Notes: generated by a model from the sequence alone, not told the origin. A stretch of DNA of 64,000 nt from Enterovibrio coralii (GCF_001559595.1 NZ_LNTY01000050.1:186001-250000); one strand, 5' to 3'; positions 42,048-50,991 are shown, counted from the stretch's first letter. Translations and numbers: made by a program.

Positions 42048-42245
42048 ATGGATATACGAATACTGACTTTTCTTTCTGTGTCGTTCTTTAGTGCCATTGC
42101 CTCCGCACACGGTGGCCATGATCACTCACATTGGTTGGCAGGTTTTGTTCATTTATTGTGGATAGCACCTTTGATTATTGGGGCTGTGCTTGTTGTTCTG
42201 GCGATTAACTATTTGGACAAGAGAACAAATTCAGGAGAGAAATAG
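42048..42245 (+). CDS. Small His-rich exported membrane protein of the NiSOD operon
   Basis: The product has 65 residues from the ATG at 42048, behind AAGGAGAG. A signal-peptide-like N-terminus (MDIRILTFLSVSFFSAIASA) is followed at once by a His/Asp metal-binding cluster HGGHDHSHW (six metal ligands in nine residues). Then comes one hydrophobic segment (GFVHLLWIAPLIIGAVLVVLA) and a short charged tail. If cleaved after ASA, the mature protein would begin with the His cluster outside the inner membrane. This suggests periplasmic capture of nickel or another metal for the SOD encoded next, which is inference. I recognise no named family with certainty. Confidence 0.75.
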   Translation: MDIRILTFLSVSFFSAIASAHGGHDHSHWLAGFVHLLWIAPLIIGAVLVVLAINYLDKRTNSGEK

Positions 42246-42246
42246 T

Positions 42247-42747
42247 ATGTTGCACTCACTCATAAAGCGCGTTGACCAGATTGTCAGCCTTGAGCGTGTC
42301 TCGGCCCACTGTGATATTCCCTGTAAGATCTATGATCCTATTCACGCACAAATCGCAACACTAACCATTATTAGAATGATGGATTTGATTGCTGATTTAC
42401 CTGACAACAACCTCTCCATCAGTCAACAATCGACGCTTTGTCGTCTCGTTGAGCAGAAAGAAGAACACGGGAGAAAAGTGAAGGAAGAAATTCGTGTCAT
42501 TTGGGGCGATTACTTCAAACAACCTCAGTTTGACCAGTTCCCTGAAATACACGCCCTAACCCATGAAATCATGTTGCTTGCATCAAAGGCAAAGCAGGAA
42601 CTGAACCGAGATGATGCACTGGCATTGCTTGATAAGGTGAATCGTTTTGCGGAGATTTTCTGGACGACCAAAGGCGTGAAAGTCTATACGGCAGACTGCC
42701 CCTATCTCCCATCGTTGCCAACTGTGTATCCTGACCTCAAGCCCTAA
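42247..42747 (+). CDS. sodN: Nickel superoxide dismutase (NiSOD)
   Basis: NiSOD converts superoxide to oxygen and hydrogen peroxide with one nickel ion. The nickel-hook motif is unmistakable: HCDIPCKIYDP, with His21, Cys22, Cys26 and Tyr29 of the precursor corresponding to His1, Cys2, Cys6 and Tyr9 of mature Streptomyces NiSOD (HCDLPCGVYDP). The 20-residue leader MLHSLIKRVDQIVSLERVSA must be removed to free the His1 amine ligand, presumably by the protease encoded next. The mature chain of 146 residues is longer than the about 117 of Streptomyces. Position 7 of the hook is Lys instead of Gly. Ribosome site AGGAGAG. Confidence 0.95.
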   Translation: MLHSLIKRVDQIVSLERVSAHCDIPCKIYDPIHAQIATLTIIRMMDLIADLPDNNLSISQQSTLCRLVEQKEEHGRKVKEEIRVIWGDYFKQPQFDQFPEIHALTHEIMLLASKAKQELNRDDALALLDKVNRFAEIFWTTKGVKVYTADCPYLPSLPTVYPDLKP

Positions 42748-43062
42748 ATGCTTGGCATCAAAGTAATGCACGTCACCGGGGACTCTATGTCTCCGGGCAT
42801 AAACAACTGTGATTATGTCGTCGCAGTCAGGGAGCCTGCATGGTGGCCGAAACGGCGATCGTCGATTTATCTTTTCAGCCATTGTGATTACGGCTGGATA
42901 GTTAAGAAGCTCAAAGGTCACTTGCCGAAAATCGGTGCAACGTTTGAAGGCAATCATGCTCGCAGTATCACGTCAGACGATATTGGCTTTATTCCCTCTG
43001 AAATACCGCTATATCGCGTTGTTTACGTTATTCGAAAGCCGATCGAAAAAGCGCATCAGTAG
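42748..43062 (+). CDS. sodX: NiSOD maturation protease SodX (S26 signal-peptidase-like)
   Basis: SodX removes the NiSOD leader so that the new N-terminal His can bind nickel. The 104-residue protein has the S26 serine motif TGDSMSPG (Ser13) and a likely general-base lysine in WIVKKLKG (Lys53 or Lys54), followed by the FEGNHARSITSDDIGFIP region typical of LexA/signal-peptidase-like folds. Its start codon directly abuts the sodN stop (TAA-ATG), implying coupled translation. No membrane segment is seen, so it acts in the cytoplasm. The stop codon lies inside the terminator stem. Confidence 0.92.
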   Translation: MLGIKVMHVTGDSMSPGINNCDYVVAVREPAWWPKRRSSIYLFSHCDYGWIVKKLKGHLPKIGATFEGNHARSITSDDIGFIPSEIPLYRVVYVIRKPIEKAHQ

Positions 43063-43084
43063 GCAAATACTGATGCGCTTTTAA
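43047..43084 (+). terminator. Bidirectional terminator of the NiSOD operon
   Basis: A perfect 15-base stem (43047-43061 with 43068-43082) with a 6-base loop and a T tract overlaps the last codons of sodX. It can also end the convergent lipoprotein genes. Confidence 0.92.
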
Positions 43085-43099
43085 CACGTTTAAACAGGC

Positions 43100-43336
43100 T
43101 TACTTAGCGATATTAAAGAAAGATCCATCTTTACAGGTGAAGGTGTAGTACTTTTCACGCTCCATGTATTTCTCGAAGCCCTTTCCCTCACAATAAGTAG
43201 CATTCAAATCGGTTGAAATGTTAAGGCGGCTATCGACGACTCGCTGATCAGGATTTGGCATTGACTCAGCCGTTTCGATTGAGGAGCAACCTCCTAAAAC
43301 AAGTGCTGCAGCAGCCATAGTTAGTATTTTTTTCAT
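43100..43336 (-). CDS. Small lipoprotein with C-x-DGS ending
   Basis: This 78-residue protein has a lipoprotein signal peptide: MKKILTMAAAALVLGGCSS with lipobox LGGC, so Cys17 should be lipidated. The mature part has two cysteines, in ATYCEGKG and FTCKDGSFFNIAK, likely forming a disulfide. This ending is the same kind of module as in the neighbouring lipoprotein (CHNGSSY and CNDGSNY), so the two look like paralogues. The genes lie 13 bases apart on the same strand and form a likely operon. Function unknown. Confidence 0.75.
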   Translation of the reverse strand: MKKILTMAAAALVLGGCSSIETAESMPNPDQRVVDSRLNISTDLNATYCEGKGFEKYMEREKYYTFTCKDGSFFNIAK

Positions 43337-43349
43337 TTATCCTTTCTCT

Positions 43350-43670
43350 TTATAGAACGTAGTTAGAGCCATCATTGCAAGACAGCAAAATATCACCGTC
43401 TTTGCTTGATTGAAAATCGCGAATGCCTGTACTGGAGCAATAAATACGGTCCATTTCGACAACATTGTCGACCGTAATATCACCGCGAATAATGTAAGAA
43501 CTGCCGTTATGACACATTATTCGAAGGCCATCTCCAGTATATGAAAAAGCTTTCGTACTATCACTGTGACAAAGTTTTATCGAGGTATCAATACGTTCGT
43601 CGACGGGATCTTTGGGTGAGGAGCACCCCGTCACGGCGATAGCCGCAAGAAGAGGAACTAGTGCTTTCAT
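43350..43670 (-). CDS. Small lipoprotein with duplicated Cys module
   Basis: This 106-residue protein has a lipoprotein signal peptide, MKALVPLLAAIAVTGCSS, with lipobox VTGC. The mature part contains two copies of a module of about 35 residues: LCHSDSTKAFSYTGDGLRIMCHNGSSYIIR-type first, then IYCSSTGIRDFQSSKDGDILLSC-type ending in NDGSNYVL. Each has two cysteines bracketing a short hairpin and ends in C-x-[DN]-G-S-x-[YF]. The neighbour at 43100-43336 has one copy. Likely an envelope protein stabilised by disulfides; no known family recognised. Confidence 0.75.
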   Translation of the reverse strand: MKALVPLLAAIAVTGCSSPKDPVDERIDTSIKLCHSDSTKAFSYTGDGLRIMCHNGSSYIIRGDITVDNVVEMDRIYCSSTGIRDFQSSKDGDILLSCNDGSNYVL

Positions 43671-43800
43671 GGTAGGTACCTGTTTCTAATCACTAATGTC
43701 AGTTTCAACATAGCCACAAGGTAGCATATGCTTCTATCTTAGACTAAGAGTTTTCAAACTGTTTCATACAGTTCAGATACCACACCAGAATCGCGTTAAG

Positions 43801-44673
43801 TCACGAAAGAAGCAGTTTTAAATTGTGATTGAGTAAATCAGGTGTAGATGTCGCGGTGACTGGGGTTATCCCGTATTCATGAATATGCTTGAGAACCAGT
43901 GCTGACGTAGACGCCCCTTCTTCTCGCGCTTCCGCCTGTAAATCTTCCATCAAAATACAGTTGATCAGGTTATCGTATTCTTCAGGAAGTTCGTCCGGAG
44001 ACTGCTCAAAGCATCCATCCATTAATGGGCTATATCCAATGATTTCTGTTTTGAACGGTAGGTGTTTTAACGCACCAAATAAGTGTTCATTCATGACAAC
44101 CTGTGGGCCAAAGTCGGCATCAGAATTTGGCGTAATCAACGAGTAACGGTACTGAGCTTGGTCAAAAGGAACCAATCCATGCTCATTGATAACATCAACC
44201 AAAGCAAGCATGCGCTCTTCGGTATAATTTGAGATACCTAAGTGTTTCACCGTTCCCTCTTCGACCAAGGCACTCATTTCCTTCCACGTTTCAAGCAATG
44301 GCGTGTTCAGATCATCAACGTGGGCATAAAGCGTATCGATATAATCTGTCTGCAAGCGCGTCAAGCTTTCATCGACAGAGCGTCGGATGTTATCCCGCGA
44401 CAAGCCATCAAGTTGTTGATAGGTAAATCCGTCTACGGAGCGTGCACCAATTTTGGTGATGATGTGTACCTTTGATCTTTCCTTCTCTTTGAGCCATTCA
44501 CCAAGAAGCGATTCACTCTCGCCACCCTTGCCATCTGGATGCCAACACGCGTAGTTGTTTGCTGTGTCTAATCGCTCACCACCCAATTCCATGAAGCGGT
44601 TTAGCACGTCAAAGCTTCGCTCTTTATCAGTAAATGTTCCAAATTTTGCTGTGCCCAAAATAACAGGAAACAT
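43801..44673 (-). CDS. Aldo/keto reductase
   Basis: This is a 290-residue TIM-barrel NAD(P)H-dependent oxidoreductase of the AKR superfamily. The catalytic tetrad is visible: Asp and Tyr in ERLDTANNYACW, Lys in HIITKIGA, and His in DTLYAHVDD. The NADP-binding strands are less classical (GISNYTEERMLALV; DQAQYRYSLITP). The order LGTAKFG at the start and ALVLKHIHEYGITPVTATSTPDLL at the end fits the family. The physiological substrate cannot be told. It stands alone, with about 200 bases to the next gene. Confidence 0.88.
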   Translation of the reverse strand: MFPVILGTAKFGTFTDKERSFDVLNRFMELGGERLDTANNYACWHPDGKGGESESLLGEWLKEKERSKVHIITKIGARSVDGFTYQQLDGLSRDNIRRSVDESLTRLQTDYIDTLYAHVDDLNTPLLETWKEMSALVEEGTVKHLGISNYTEERMLALVDVINEHGLVPFDQAQYRYSLITPNSDADFGPQVVMNEHLFGALKHLPFKTEIIGYSPLMDGCFEQSPDELPEEYDNLINCILMEDLQAEAREEGASTSALVLKHIHEYGITPVTATSTPDLLNHNLKLLLS

Positions 44674-44829
44674 GAAAGTACCTCGGTGACTAGGTCGAAA
44701 GTAAAAATGGATGTGTTATGTTTTTGTAAATGCCACTTTTAACCATAGCCTTTGTCAGTGTATTGCTCAAAGAAACTCGTGGTAACCAAAGGAATTTATG
44801 GGGAAATTAAACAGATTCTCAGGTGTGAA

Positions 44830-44858
44830 CTAAAAAAGCACCGAGGTGCCTTTTTTTA
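44830..44858 (-). terminator. Terminator of the Att-type ABC operon
   Basis: GCACC and GGTGC with flanking A and T runs form a short stem at about 44838-44849, directly after the stop of the AttH-like gene on the minus strand. Confidence 0.7.
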
Positions 44859-44874
44859 CTGATGCTGGCGTGTA

Positions 44875-45993
44875 TTAATAGCCAGTCGCTTCCATGAAGC
44901 CAGCTCCCTGCTTTGAGCCAGAGACGTCAACGGGTCCCTCCCAGTATGGGAAAGCAAAAGGTAACCAGTTTTGCTCATTGAGCGGAGTGGTCTCGATTGA
45001 AAGGTCATAATTTTTCAGTTTTAACTGCCAATGCGTCGGCACATAACGTCCGGAAGAGACCTTGGTGAATGAGACAGGTGTCATTTCAATTTCGTCGGAC
45101 TCAAGTCTTTGCGTTTCACCAGCGGCACTGGTAATAGAACCAAAACGGTAAGGACCATTTTCGCTACGAACTTGCACCATCATGAGTGAGCCTCCGTCGT
45201 CGAACTGAAGCGCAAACCAGTCCCATCCTTTCTGATCATCGCTGAGTGCTTTTGTGCTCCACTCACGATCAATCCAGCCTTTGCCCTCAACCGCGACAGA
45301 TTTACCATCAATGTTCAACGTACCCGACAACTCAACTGCTGGCACACTGAAGTAATACGATGCGACATTCTGCGTCGCATGTTTTTGGCTAAAACCCTTC
45401 TCACCTTGAAGCACTTCAGGCTGCGTCAGTTGCATATCCAGGTTGAAATAGAAGTCTTGCTCGCCCCCCATCAAGGTGGCAGGGAAAGGTGACTCGCTGG
45501 ATGACGACCATTGCCAATCATCAATCCACACAGAAAACGGACTTGATGAAACGCCAGCCTGACCGATACCGCCACGCGCAAAGCGTTCGGATTTGTACGT
45601 CACGTCTTTGGTTGTTAGTACCGCATGTGCCATGTAGATATGCTGGTTGTTCCAGGCTTCGCCTTTCTTAGGCGATACAGCACTTCGGAACACTGTCCAT
45701 TGAACACCGTACTCATTGCCTTCGCTATCTTTCAAGTTGGCAGTGACATACCACCATTCTTGACGATAGTTTTCATGCAAGCCGTAATCATCAGGAAAAC
45801 GAATTTCATATCCGCGTTCTACATTGGCAAACCCCTTCTCGTTGTCTGCCAGTAGCATTTCGACAGCTCCACGCTCAGGTGGCGTACTTTTAAATAAGAC
45901 GCTGCCAAAGAAAGCGATAACACATAGAACGATGACCGCGCTCCAACCTATAATGCGCAGAATAAGGGCGTTTTCTGGCTCTCTGCTTGTCAT
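44875..45993 (-). CDS. AttH-like lipocalin-type exported protein (CrtC-like domain)
   Basis: The product has 372 residues from the ATG at 45993, which overlaps the stop of the permease gene by one base (TAATG). An N-terminal membrane anchor (LILRIIGWSAVIVLCVIAFFGSVLF) precedes a large beta-rich domain with motifs of the AttH / hydroxyneurosporene-synthase-like lipocalin family: RQEWWYVTANL, YGVQWTVFRSA, MAHAVLT, GWIDREWSTKAL and GWDWFALQFDDGGSLM. It is the last gene of an ABC transporter operon, as in AttEFGH-type systems. It probably sits in the periplasm bound to the inner membrane and handles a hydrophobic substrate; the substrate is unknown. Confidence 0.85.
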   Translation of the reverse strand: MTSREPENALILRIIGWSAVIVLCVIAFFGSVLFKSTPPERGAVEMLLADNEKGFANVERGYEIRFPDDYGLHENYRQEWWYVTANLKDSEGNEYGVQWTVFRSAVSPKKGEAWNNQHIYMAHAVLTTKDVTYKSERFARGGIGQAGVSSSPFSVWIDDWQWSSSSESPFPATLMGGEQDFYFNLDMQLTQPEVLQGEKGFSQKHATQNVASYYFSVPAVELSGTLNIDGKSVAVEGKGWIDREWSTKALSDDQKGWDWFALQFDDGGSLMMVQVRSENGPYRFGSITSAAGETQRLESDEIEMTPVSFTKVSSGRYVPTHWQLKLKNYDLSIETTPLNEQNWLPFAFPYWEGPVDVSGSKQGAGFMEATGY

Positions 45994-48451
45994 TATTGCG
46001 CCTCCCTGAGAGACAAAATGGCGGAGCGCTTGATGAGTCGCCAAACCGGCCAGCAGCCAGCAATCAACAATGACGCCAACGCGCCACCCAAGGTGACGAA
46101 ATAGCTAAATGGGAAGTAAGACACCGTCATTGTCCAACCAAAGGAGTATTTCAGCACGATGTTCACCAATACTTCGGCAATGATCAGGCCTAACGGCAAA
46201 GCAAACAACGCAGAGAACAAACCAATCAACATGAGTTGTCCGCCACCTACAAACGCCAATTCTCTACCGGAAATACCCATGTAACGAAGTAAGGCATACT
46301 GACGTTGACGAGAAAGCTCGGTCGCCAATGTAGAGAAGAACAACCCACAAATAGCAATAATCAGTGTCAAGGTACACAAGGTATCCGTCACCAAGAATGT
46401 TCTATCAAAGATGCGCATGGCCATGGCTAAAATGTCGCGCTGGTTGCTGATTTGTGAATCTAATAGGCCGAATTGCTGTTTGAGATCATTCGCTAACACA
46501 TCACCATCAGAACCGTCTTTGAGTTTTGCCGCGACGCCCACACGACCTTGGTCTTCAATCCAAGGAAGCAGTTCGGAGCGGTTGGAAACAATCACTTGGC
46601 CATGCGGATTACCGTAATCGAAATACACCCCTGCTACTGTCCACTGGTCAGTAAAGGGAGCAGGAAGTTGGATCACGTCGCCCGTTTCCACATCATATTC
46701 TAACGCCAGCGACTCACTCACTAAGAGAGACTGGTGTTGATGCAACATGTTCCAATAATCCGGCACGGTCACTTTCAGCGCGAGTGCTTCACGTTCTTCA
46801 GTGCTGCTACCAATGGTTTGAATTTCAACCACGCCGCGTGACGAATCGATTTCGTGTCGCCATTGAACAAGGTTTTGCTCTACATCTGGATGACCTTTCA
46901 GCCAGTCAGATAACGTCACAACCGTGGCTTTTTCTGGGCGAATGTAGACATCGGCGGCGAGACGCTGCTGCAGCCAATTTTCGGTAGTGTTGCGGAAGCT
47001 GCCTACCATGGTTTCCATACCAATGTTGGTGGCAATCGCCATCATAAACGCCATGGCGGCAATACCACGGTAAGTCAGACTGGCTGAAGCATCAGACATC
47101 AACCATCGCAATCTTGCCGATTTCACTTTGTCTGACACCAACAAGAACGACTTCCACATAAAGTAAGGCAACAGCAAACCGCCGCTGATCAAAATCAAAG
47201 CAATCAGTGTGAAGCCTTGAGCCTGGCTTTGCGGGGCACTGTAAACAAAGAAAGCCACAATGATGAGGAGGATCGCGATACCCGCTTGCCACTTAAACTC
47301 TTTGCCAGAAAAACGCACCAAAGACATGCGCTTGGACAAATGTGCTGGCGGCGTGGTGAGCAATCGATAGAGCGGCCAACCTGACGCTAAAATGAATCCG
47401 CACACACCCAACAAGAAGCTGTAGAAGCCCCATTCCCATTGCCATTTGAGCGTAAGGTCGATGTTTGCACCGTAGAGATCGCTCAGGGTAGTTGCGACTG
47501 TAGCATCAGTTTTTGCGCTAGGTTTAGGCCTGCAACATTACCGCCAATGAGGCCAAGGAATAGCCAAATCAACATTTCCAGTGACACAACCAGAGCAAGC
47601 GATTTACGCCCAACACCGAGTTCGCGCATGGTGCCAACCAAAGGCTGACGCTGCGCCATCGACAGAGAGATGGCTTGGTAGAAAATGAACAGGCCAACGA
47701 CAAACGCGAGAAGCCCCATCGCAAACAAGTTCAGATGGAAAGCATGTGTCAGTGGGCCAAGTTGCGCCGATTCTGTGCGAGTCAACATCGCAGTCGGCTG
47801 AACAAATGCGCGCAGTGCATCCCTTTCCGCTTTCGACATCTCGCCACAATAGACTTGTTTGAACCCTTTGTGGTCTGAAAGCGAGCGGATAACCGACATA
47901 TCACCGAATATACGGGTACCTGCACCAATGTGCCTTGCTTCCATCAGCTTGATCGGACCAATTGTCTGGCCGCTTTCAAGCTTGAGGTTCTGGCCTTCTT
48001 TCCAACCAAAGTGATTTGCTAATTCTTGACTAACCCAAAGCGACTCATAACCAAGTGAAAGTGGCTGTTGGTTTTTGATGGCATCCGGATTTGCGCGGTT
48101 GAAGGAGAACATGGCAACGGTATCAACACCCATCAGTTGGATGTCTTCGCCGTCTGCCGTTCGTGTGCGCAGAAAATCAATCGGCACACATTGCGCGAAA
48201 CCCTCTCGTCTCAATGAGACATAAAGAGATTCAGGAATGCGTTTTCCGCGTTGTTGGTGTTGCAGTACGTAAGGGAAAGGATTGGTAAATAAATTGGCCC
48301 CTTTTTCGTAGCTGTCTTTCGCATGTTGGTTGATGGACATAACACCCACCAGCAACGCCACCCCCAAGGTCAGACCTAACCACACCAACAAAACCTGAAA
48401 AGGATGTCGGCGGTAATGTCCGAAAAGGGCTTTAGCTACGGGTACGTACAT
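45993..48451 (-). CDS. FtsX-like ABC transporter permease (AttF/AttG-type); one frameshift
   Basis: Joined, this encodes about 819 residues, the size of duplicated FtsX/MacB-fold permeases such as YbbP. The N-terminal half (from 48451, FGHYRRHPFQVLLVWLGLTLGVALLVG) carries one FtsX unit, with a long periplasmic region and the repeat-end helices MGLLAFVVGLFIFYQAISL. The second half carries TYRGIAAMAFMMAIATNIGMETMVGSF and a final FtsX block. The break near 47490 is repaired by one base: SQLP-stop becomes QLTLSDLYGANIDLTLKW, which runs on without stop into the 473-residue frame. It overlaps the ATPase gene by 20 bases. No separate attF and attG genes are needed to explain it. Confidence 0.87.
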
Positions 48452-49106
48452 TGAGAACGCCCCCTTGCAAGGTCACACGATTACCTAAATGGTCAGCCAC
48501 TTTCTCACTGTGCGTCACAATCAGTAATGCGCAATCCAGTGACTTGGTCAGTGATGTCAATAGACGCATCACGGCCTCAGCATTGCGCTCATCCAAGCTC
48601 CCGGTCGGTTCGTCCGCGAGTAAGATCTTTGGTTCCATATATAAAGCACGTGCAATCGCTGCACGCTGCTGTTGACCACCTGACACTTCTTCAGGGTAAC
48701 GGCCAAGTAGCGGCATAAGATCTAACGCTGAGAGAATTTGACGCCATAAGCTATCGTCTTCAGGAAGGCCCTTTAGCTGGCGGCAGAATCGAATGTTATC
48801 GGCGATGGTCAAGGTTGGTAGCAGGTTAAATTGCTGGAAAACCATACCAATGTTGTGTCGGCGGTATCGTGTACGTTCGCGTTCGGAAAGGTCGTGAAGC
48901 GGTGTTTTATCAATCCAGATTTCACCGGAATCTGGGTTGTCCAATCCGCCAATGAGATTAAGCAGCGTACTTTTTCCTGAGCCACTTTCGCCCATCAAGG
49001 CCATTTGGTCATGCTTAGTTAAAGACAGTTCGGCACCTTGCAACACCGGGTGGAATTCCCCACCATCGAGATAACCTTTGCAAAGACCTACCAGCTCTAA
49101 CATCAT
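48432..49106 (-). CDS. ABC transporter ATP-binding protein (AttE/LolD-like)
   Basis: This 224-residue ATPase belongs to the MacB/LolD/YbbA group that works with FtsX-like permeases. Walker A is GESGSGKSTLLN, the Q-loop FQQFNLLPTLT, the signature SGGQQQRAAIARAL, Walker B ILLADEPTGSLD and the H-loop IVTHSEKV. Two adjacent ATGs (49106 and 49103) follow AGGGG; the second has better spacing. First gene of a three-gene operon (ATPase, permease, AttH-like protein) with overlapping ends. In this group the transporter usually works on lipoproteins, lipids or envelope compounds rather than importing nutrients. Confidence 0.92.
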   Translation of the reverse strand: MMLELVGLCKGYLDGGEFHPVLQGAELSLTKHDQMALMGESGSGKSTLLNLIGGLDNPDSGEIWIDKTPLHDLSERERTRYRRHNIGMVFQQFNLLPTLTIADNIRFCRQLKGLPEDDSLWRQILSALDLMPLLGRYPEEVSGGQQQRAAIARALYMEPKILLADEPTGSLDERNAEAVMRLLTSLTKSLDCALLIVTHSEKVADHLGNRVTLQGGVLNVRTRS

Positions 49107-49479
49107 GTCCCCTTTCTGAATAATTTCCTTTGCTTACGTCATTTATACGCAAAAGATTGGTGATGCAATTTACCGCAATATTGGCTGTCAAGAAAGGGAT
49201 TTGCACCAAGTACTCATTTTGACGAATGTTGACATAAGGTGGATTTGACCAATTCATCATACAAATATTCACACGCGCTTTGTGCAGTCACTCAGAATTA
49301 ACAGATTCACCTTCATTTCAATGGTGTTACAGCACAAACACTTTCTTACGTGTTCCACACAATAACAATACGAGTTAACTGGCTTGAAGTGTCACATTTT
49401 CTGAGAAATGCACTTCAACTGCCTTGTAAACTGGATAAGATTTATTTTTAGTTTTTACCGTCCAAAAAGCGGATGCCTA
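49107..49479. promoter_or_regulatory. Divergent intergenic region between the Att-type operon and the SDR gene
   Basis: This 373-base region between divergent genes shows no credible coding frame, terminator or recognised operator. It is expected to hold both promoters. Confidence 0.3.
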
Positions 49480-50967
49480 ATGAAAGACACAAAGCTTTCA
49501 ATGCCTTCTCGAATCCTTGTTATTGGTGCCAATGGCTATGTTGGAAGCAATCTCGTTCCCGCTTTGTTGCGCGAAGGGCATTTCGTTACCGCAACAAGTC
49601 GCAGTCTCGCTCAACTAGAAAAACAAAACTGGCATGCGCACCCTAACGTTTCTCTTGTTCAACTCGACCTCGCTGAGGAATGCGCCGAGCTACTTGGAAA
49701 GACCCTTCTCGGCATCGACGTGGTTTACTATTTGGTACACGGGATGGCATCAGGGACTTCTTTTCATGATTATGAACTGGCCATTGCACGAAAAGTTTCA
49801 ACCGCACTCTCTAAAAGTCAGGTTTCTCGTCTTGTATACCTAGGGGCGACTCAGCCCGATGGTGAATCGTCTTCCCATTTAAGCGCACGTAAAGCAACTG
49901 GCAACATTCTTAGGGAAAGCGGCGTTCAAGTTATCGAATTAAGAGCCGGCATTATCATTGGGTCAGGATCTGCTGCATTTGAGGTGATGCGGGATGTGGT
50001 GTCTCACATGCTAATCGTCGTAGTACCCAAGTGGGTTTCATCACAATCTTGCCCTATCGCGCTGGAGACCGTGATTCAGTATTTGCTTCGTTTAGTGACG
50101 TTGTCACTCGAAGCCTCGCCTATTTTAGAAATGAAGGGGCCTGAAGCGATAAGTTACGAGCAACAAATGCGGCGACTCGCTCGGCTTCTCAACAAACGCA
50201 TCGCCATTTTTAAAGTGCCACTACTGACACCCAAGATGGCAGCATCGCTGCTCTCAGTGGTTACCTCTGTCCCCACATTTGTCGCTTCTGCATTGGTAGA
50301 AGGTCTATCTCACAACTTGGTCTCTGATAAGCCAGATATCTCTTCTCTCATCCCCTTACCCGCCATTAACTTTGAAGCTGCTGTTGAAGTAGCTCTTGCC
50401 AACGAGAGTGATGTCGTAAAAAGCGAGATTTGGGGATATGACCCTGATGCGATTGCGCGTTGGCACAAAAGTTATGGCTACTATCCCAAGCAAGCGGGCT
50501 TTACTGTAAAGACAAATGCGAGCGCAAGTGCACTCTGGAAAAACATACAAAAAGTCGGTGGCGAAGAAGGCTATTTCTTTGGTAACTGGTTATGGCAATT
50601 ACGTGCTTATATGGATGCAGCAATTGGTGGTGAGGCGCTGAAAAAGCGTCGTCCTAACGCTGACACTCTGAGCGTTGGCGATTACATAGACAGTTGGAAA
50701 GTTATTCAGTGTGACAAACAGAAGCATTTATCACTGCTATTCGGAATGAAAGCTCCAGGGCTCGGACGCTTAGAGTTCTCGATTGAAGAACACGGTGATT
50801 TCAGAACACTCGATATTCAGGCTTGGTGGCACCCTGCGGGCTTTCCGGGGTTACTTTACTGGTTCGCCATGATGATTCCGCATCTTTTTATTTTCAGAGG
50901 CATGGCGTTCGCGCTTGCAAAAAAAAGCGGGGCGACAGAGATTTCTCCCTCGCCCCGCCCTCAATAA
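49480..50967 (+). CDS. SDR-family NAD(P)-binding protein with C-terminal DUF2867 domain
   Basis: I start at the ATG at 49480 (MKDTKLSMPSRILVIGANGYVG), giving about 495 residues; another ATG at 49501 is also possible. The N-terminal half is an atypical short-chain dehydrogenase fold: ILVIGANGYVGSNLV for the dinucleotide, VYYLVHGM, RLVYLGATQPDG and RAGIIIGSGSAAFE. The C-terminal third (SVGDYIDSWKVIQCD, LLFGMKAPGLGRLEFSIE, LDIQAWWHPAGFPGLLYWFAMMIPHLFIF) matches DUF2867. Such fusion proteins are common in bacteria but lack an assigned reaction. The hydrophobic C-terminal stretch may associate with the membrane. Confidence 0.85.
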   Translation: MKDTKLSMPSRILVIGANGYVGSNLVPALLREGHFVTATSRSLAQLEKQNWHAHPNVSLVQLDLAEECAELLGKTLLGIDVVYYLVHGMASGTSFHDYELAIARKVSTALSKSQVSRLVYLGATQPDGESSSHLSARKATGNILRESGVQVIELRAGIIIGSGSAAFEVMRDVVSHMLIVVVPKWVSSQSCPIALETVIQYLLRLVTLSLEASPILEMKGPEAISYEQQMRRLARLLNKRIAIFKVPLLTPKMAASLLSVVTSVPTFVASALVEGLSHNLVSDKPDISSLIPLPAINFEAAVEVALANESDVVKSEIWGYDPDAIARWHKSYGYYPKQAGFTVKTNASASALWKNIQKVGGEEGYFFGNWLWQLRAYMDAAIGGEALKKRRPNADTLSVGDYIDSWKVIQCDKQKHLSLLFGMKAPGLGRLEFSIEEHGDFRTLDIQAWWHPAGFPGLLYWFAMMIPHLFIFRGMAFALAKKSGATEISPSPRPQ

Positions 50968-50991
50968 TTGACAGCGAACGTTGCCCTAATT

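Noticed and set aside
45993..48451. Separate attF and attG permease genes
   Set aside because: The region between the two frames reads without stop in the downstream frame, and one added base joins them into a normal-sized single permease.
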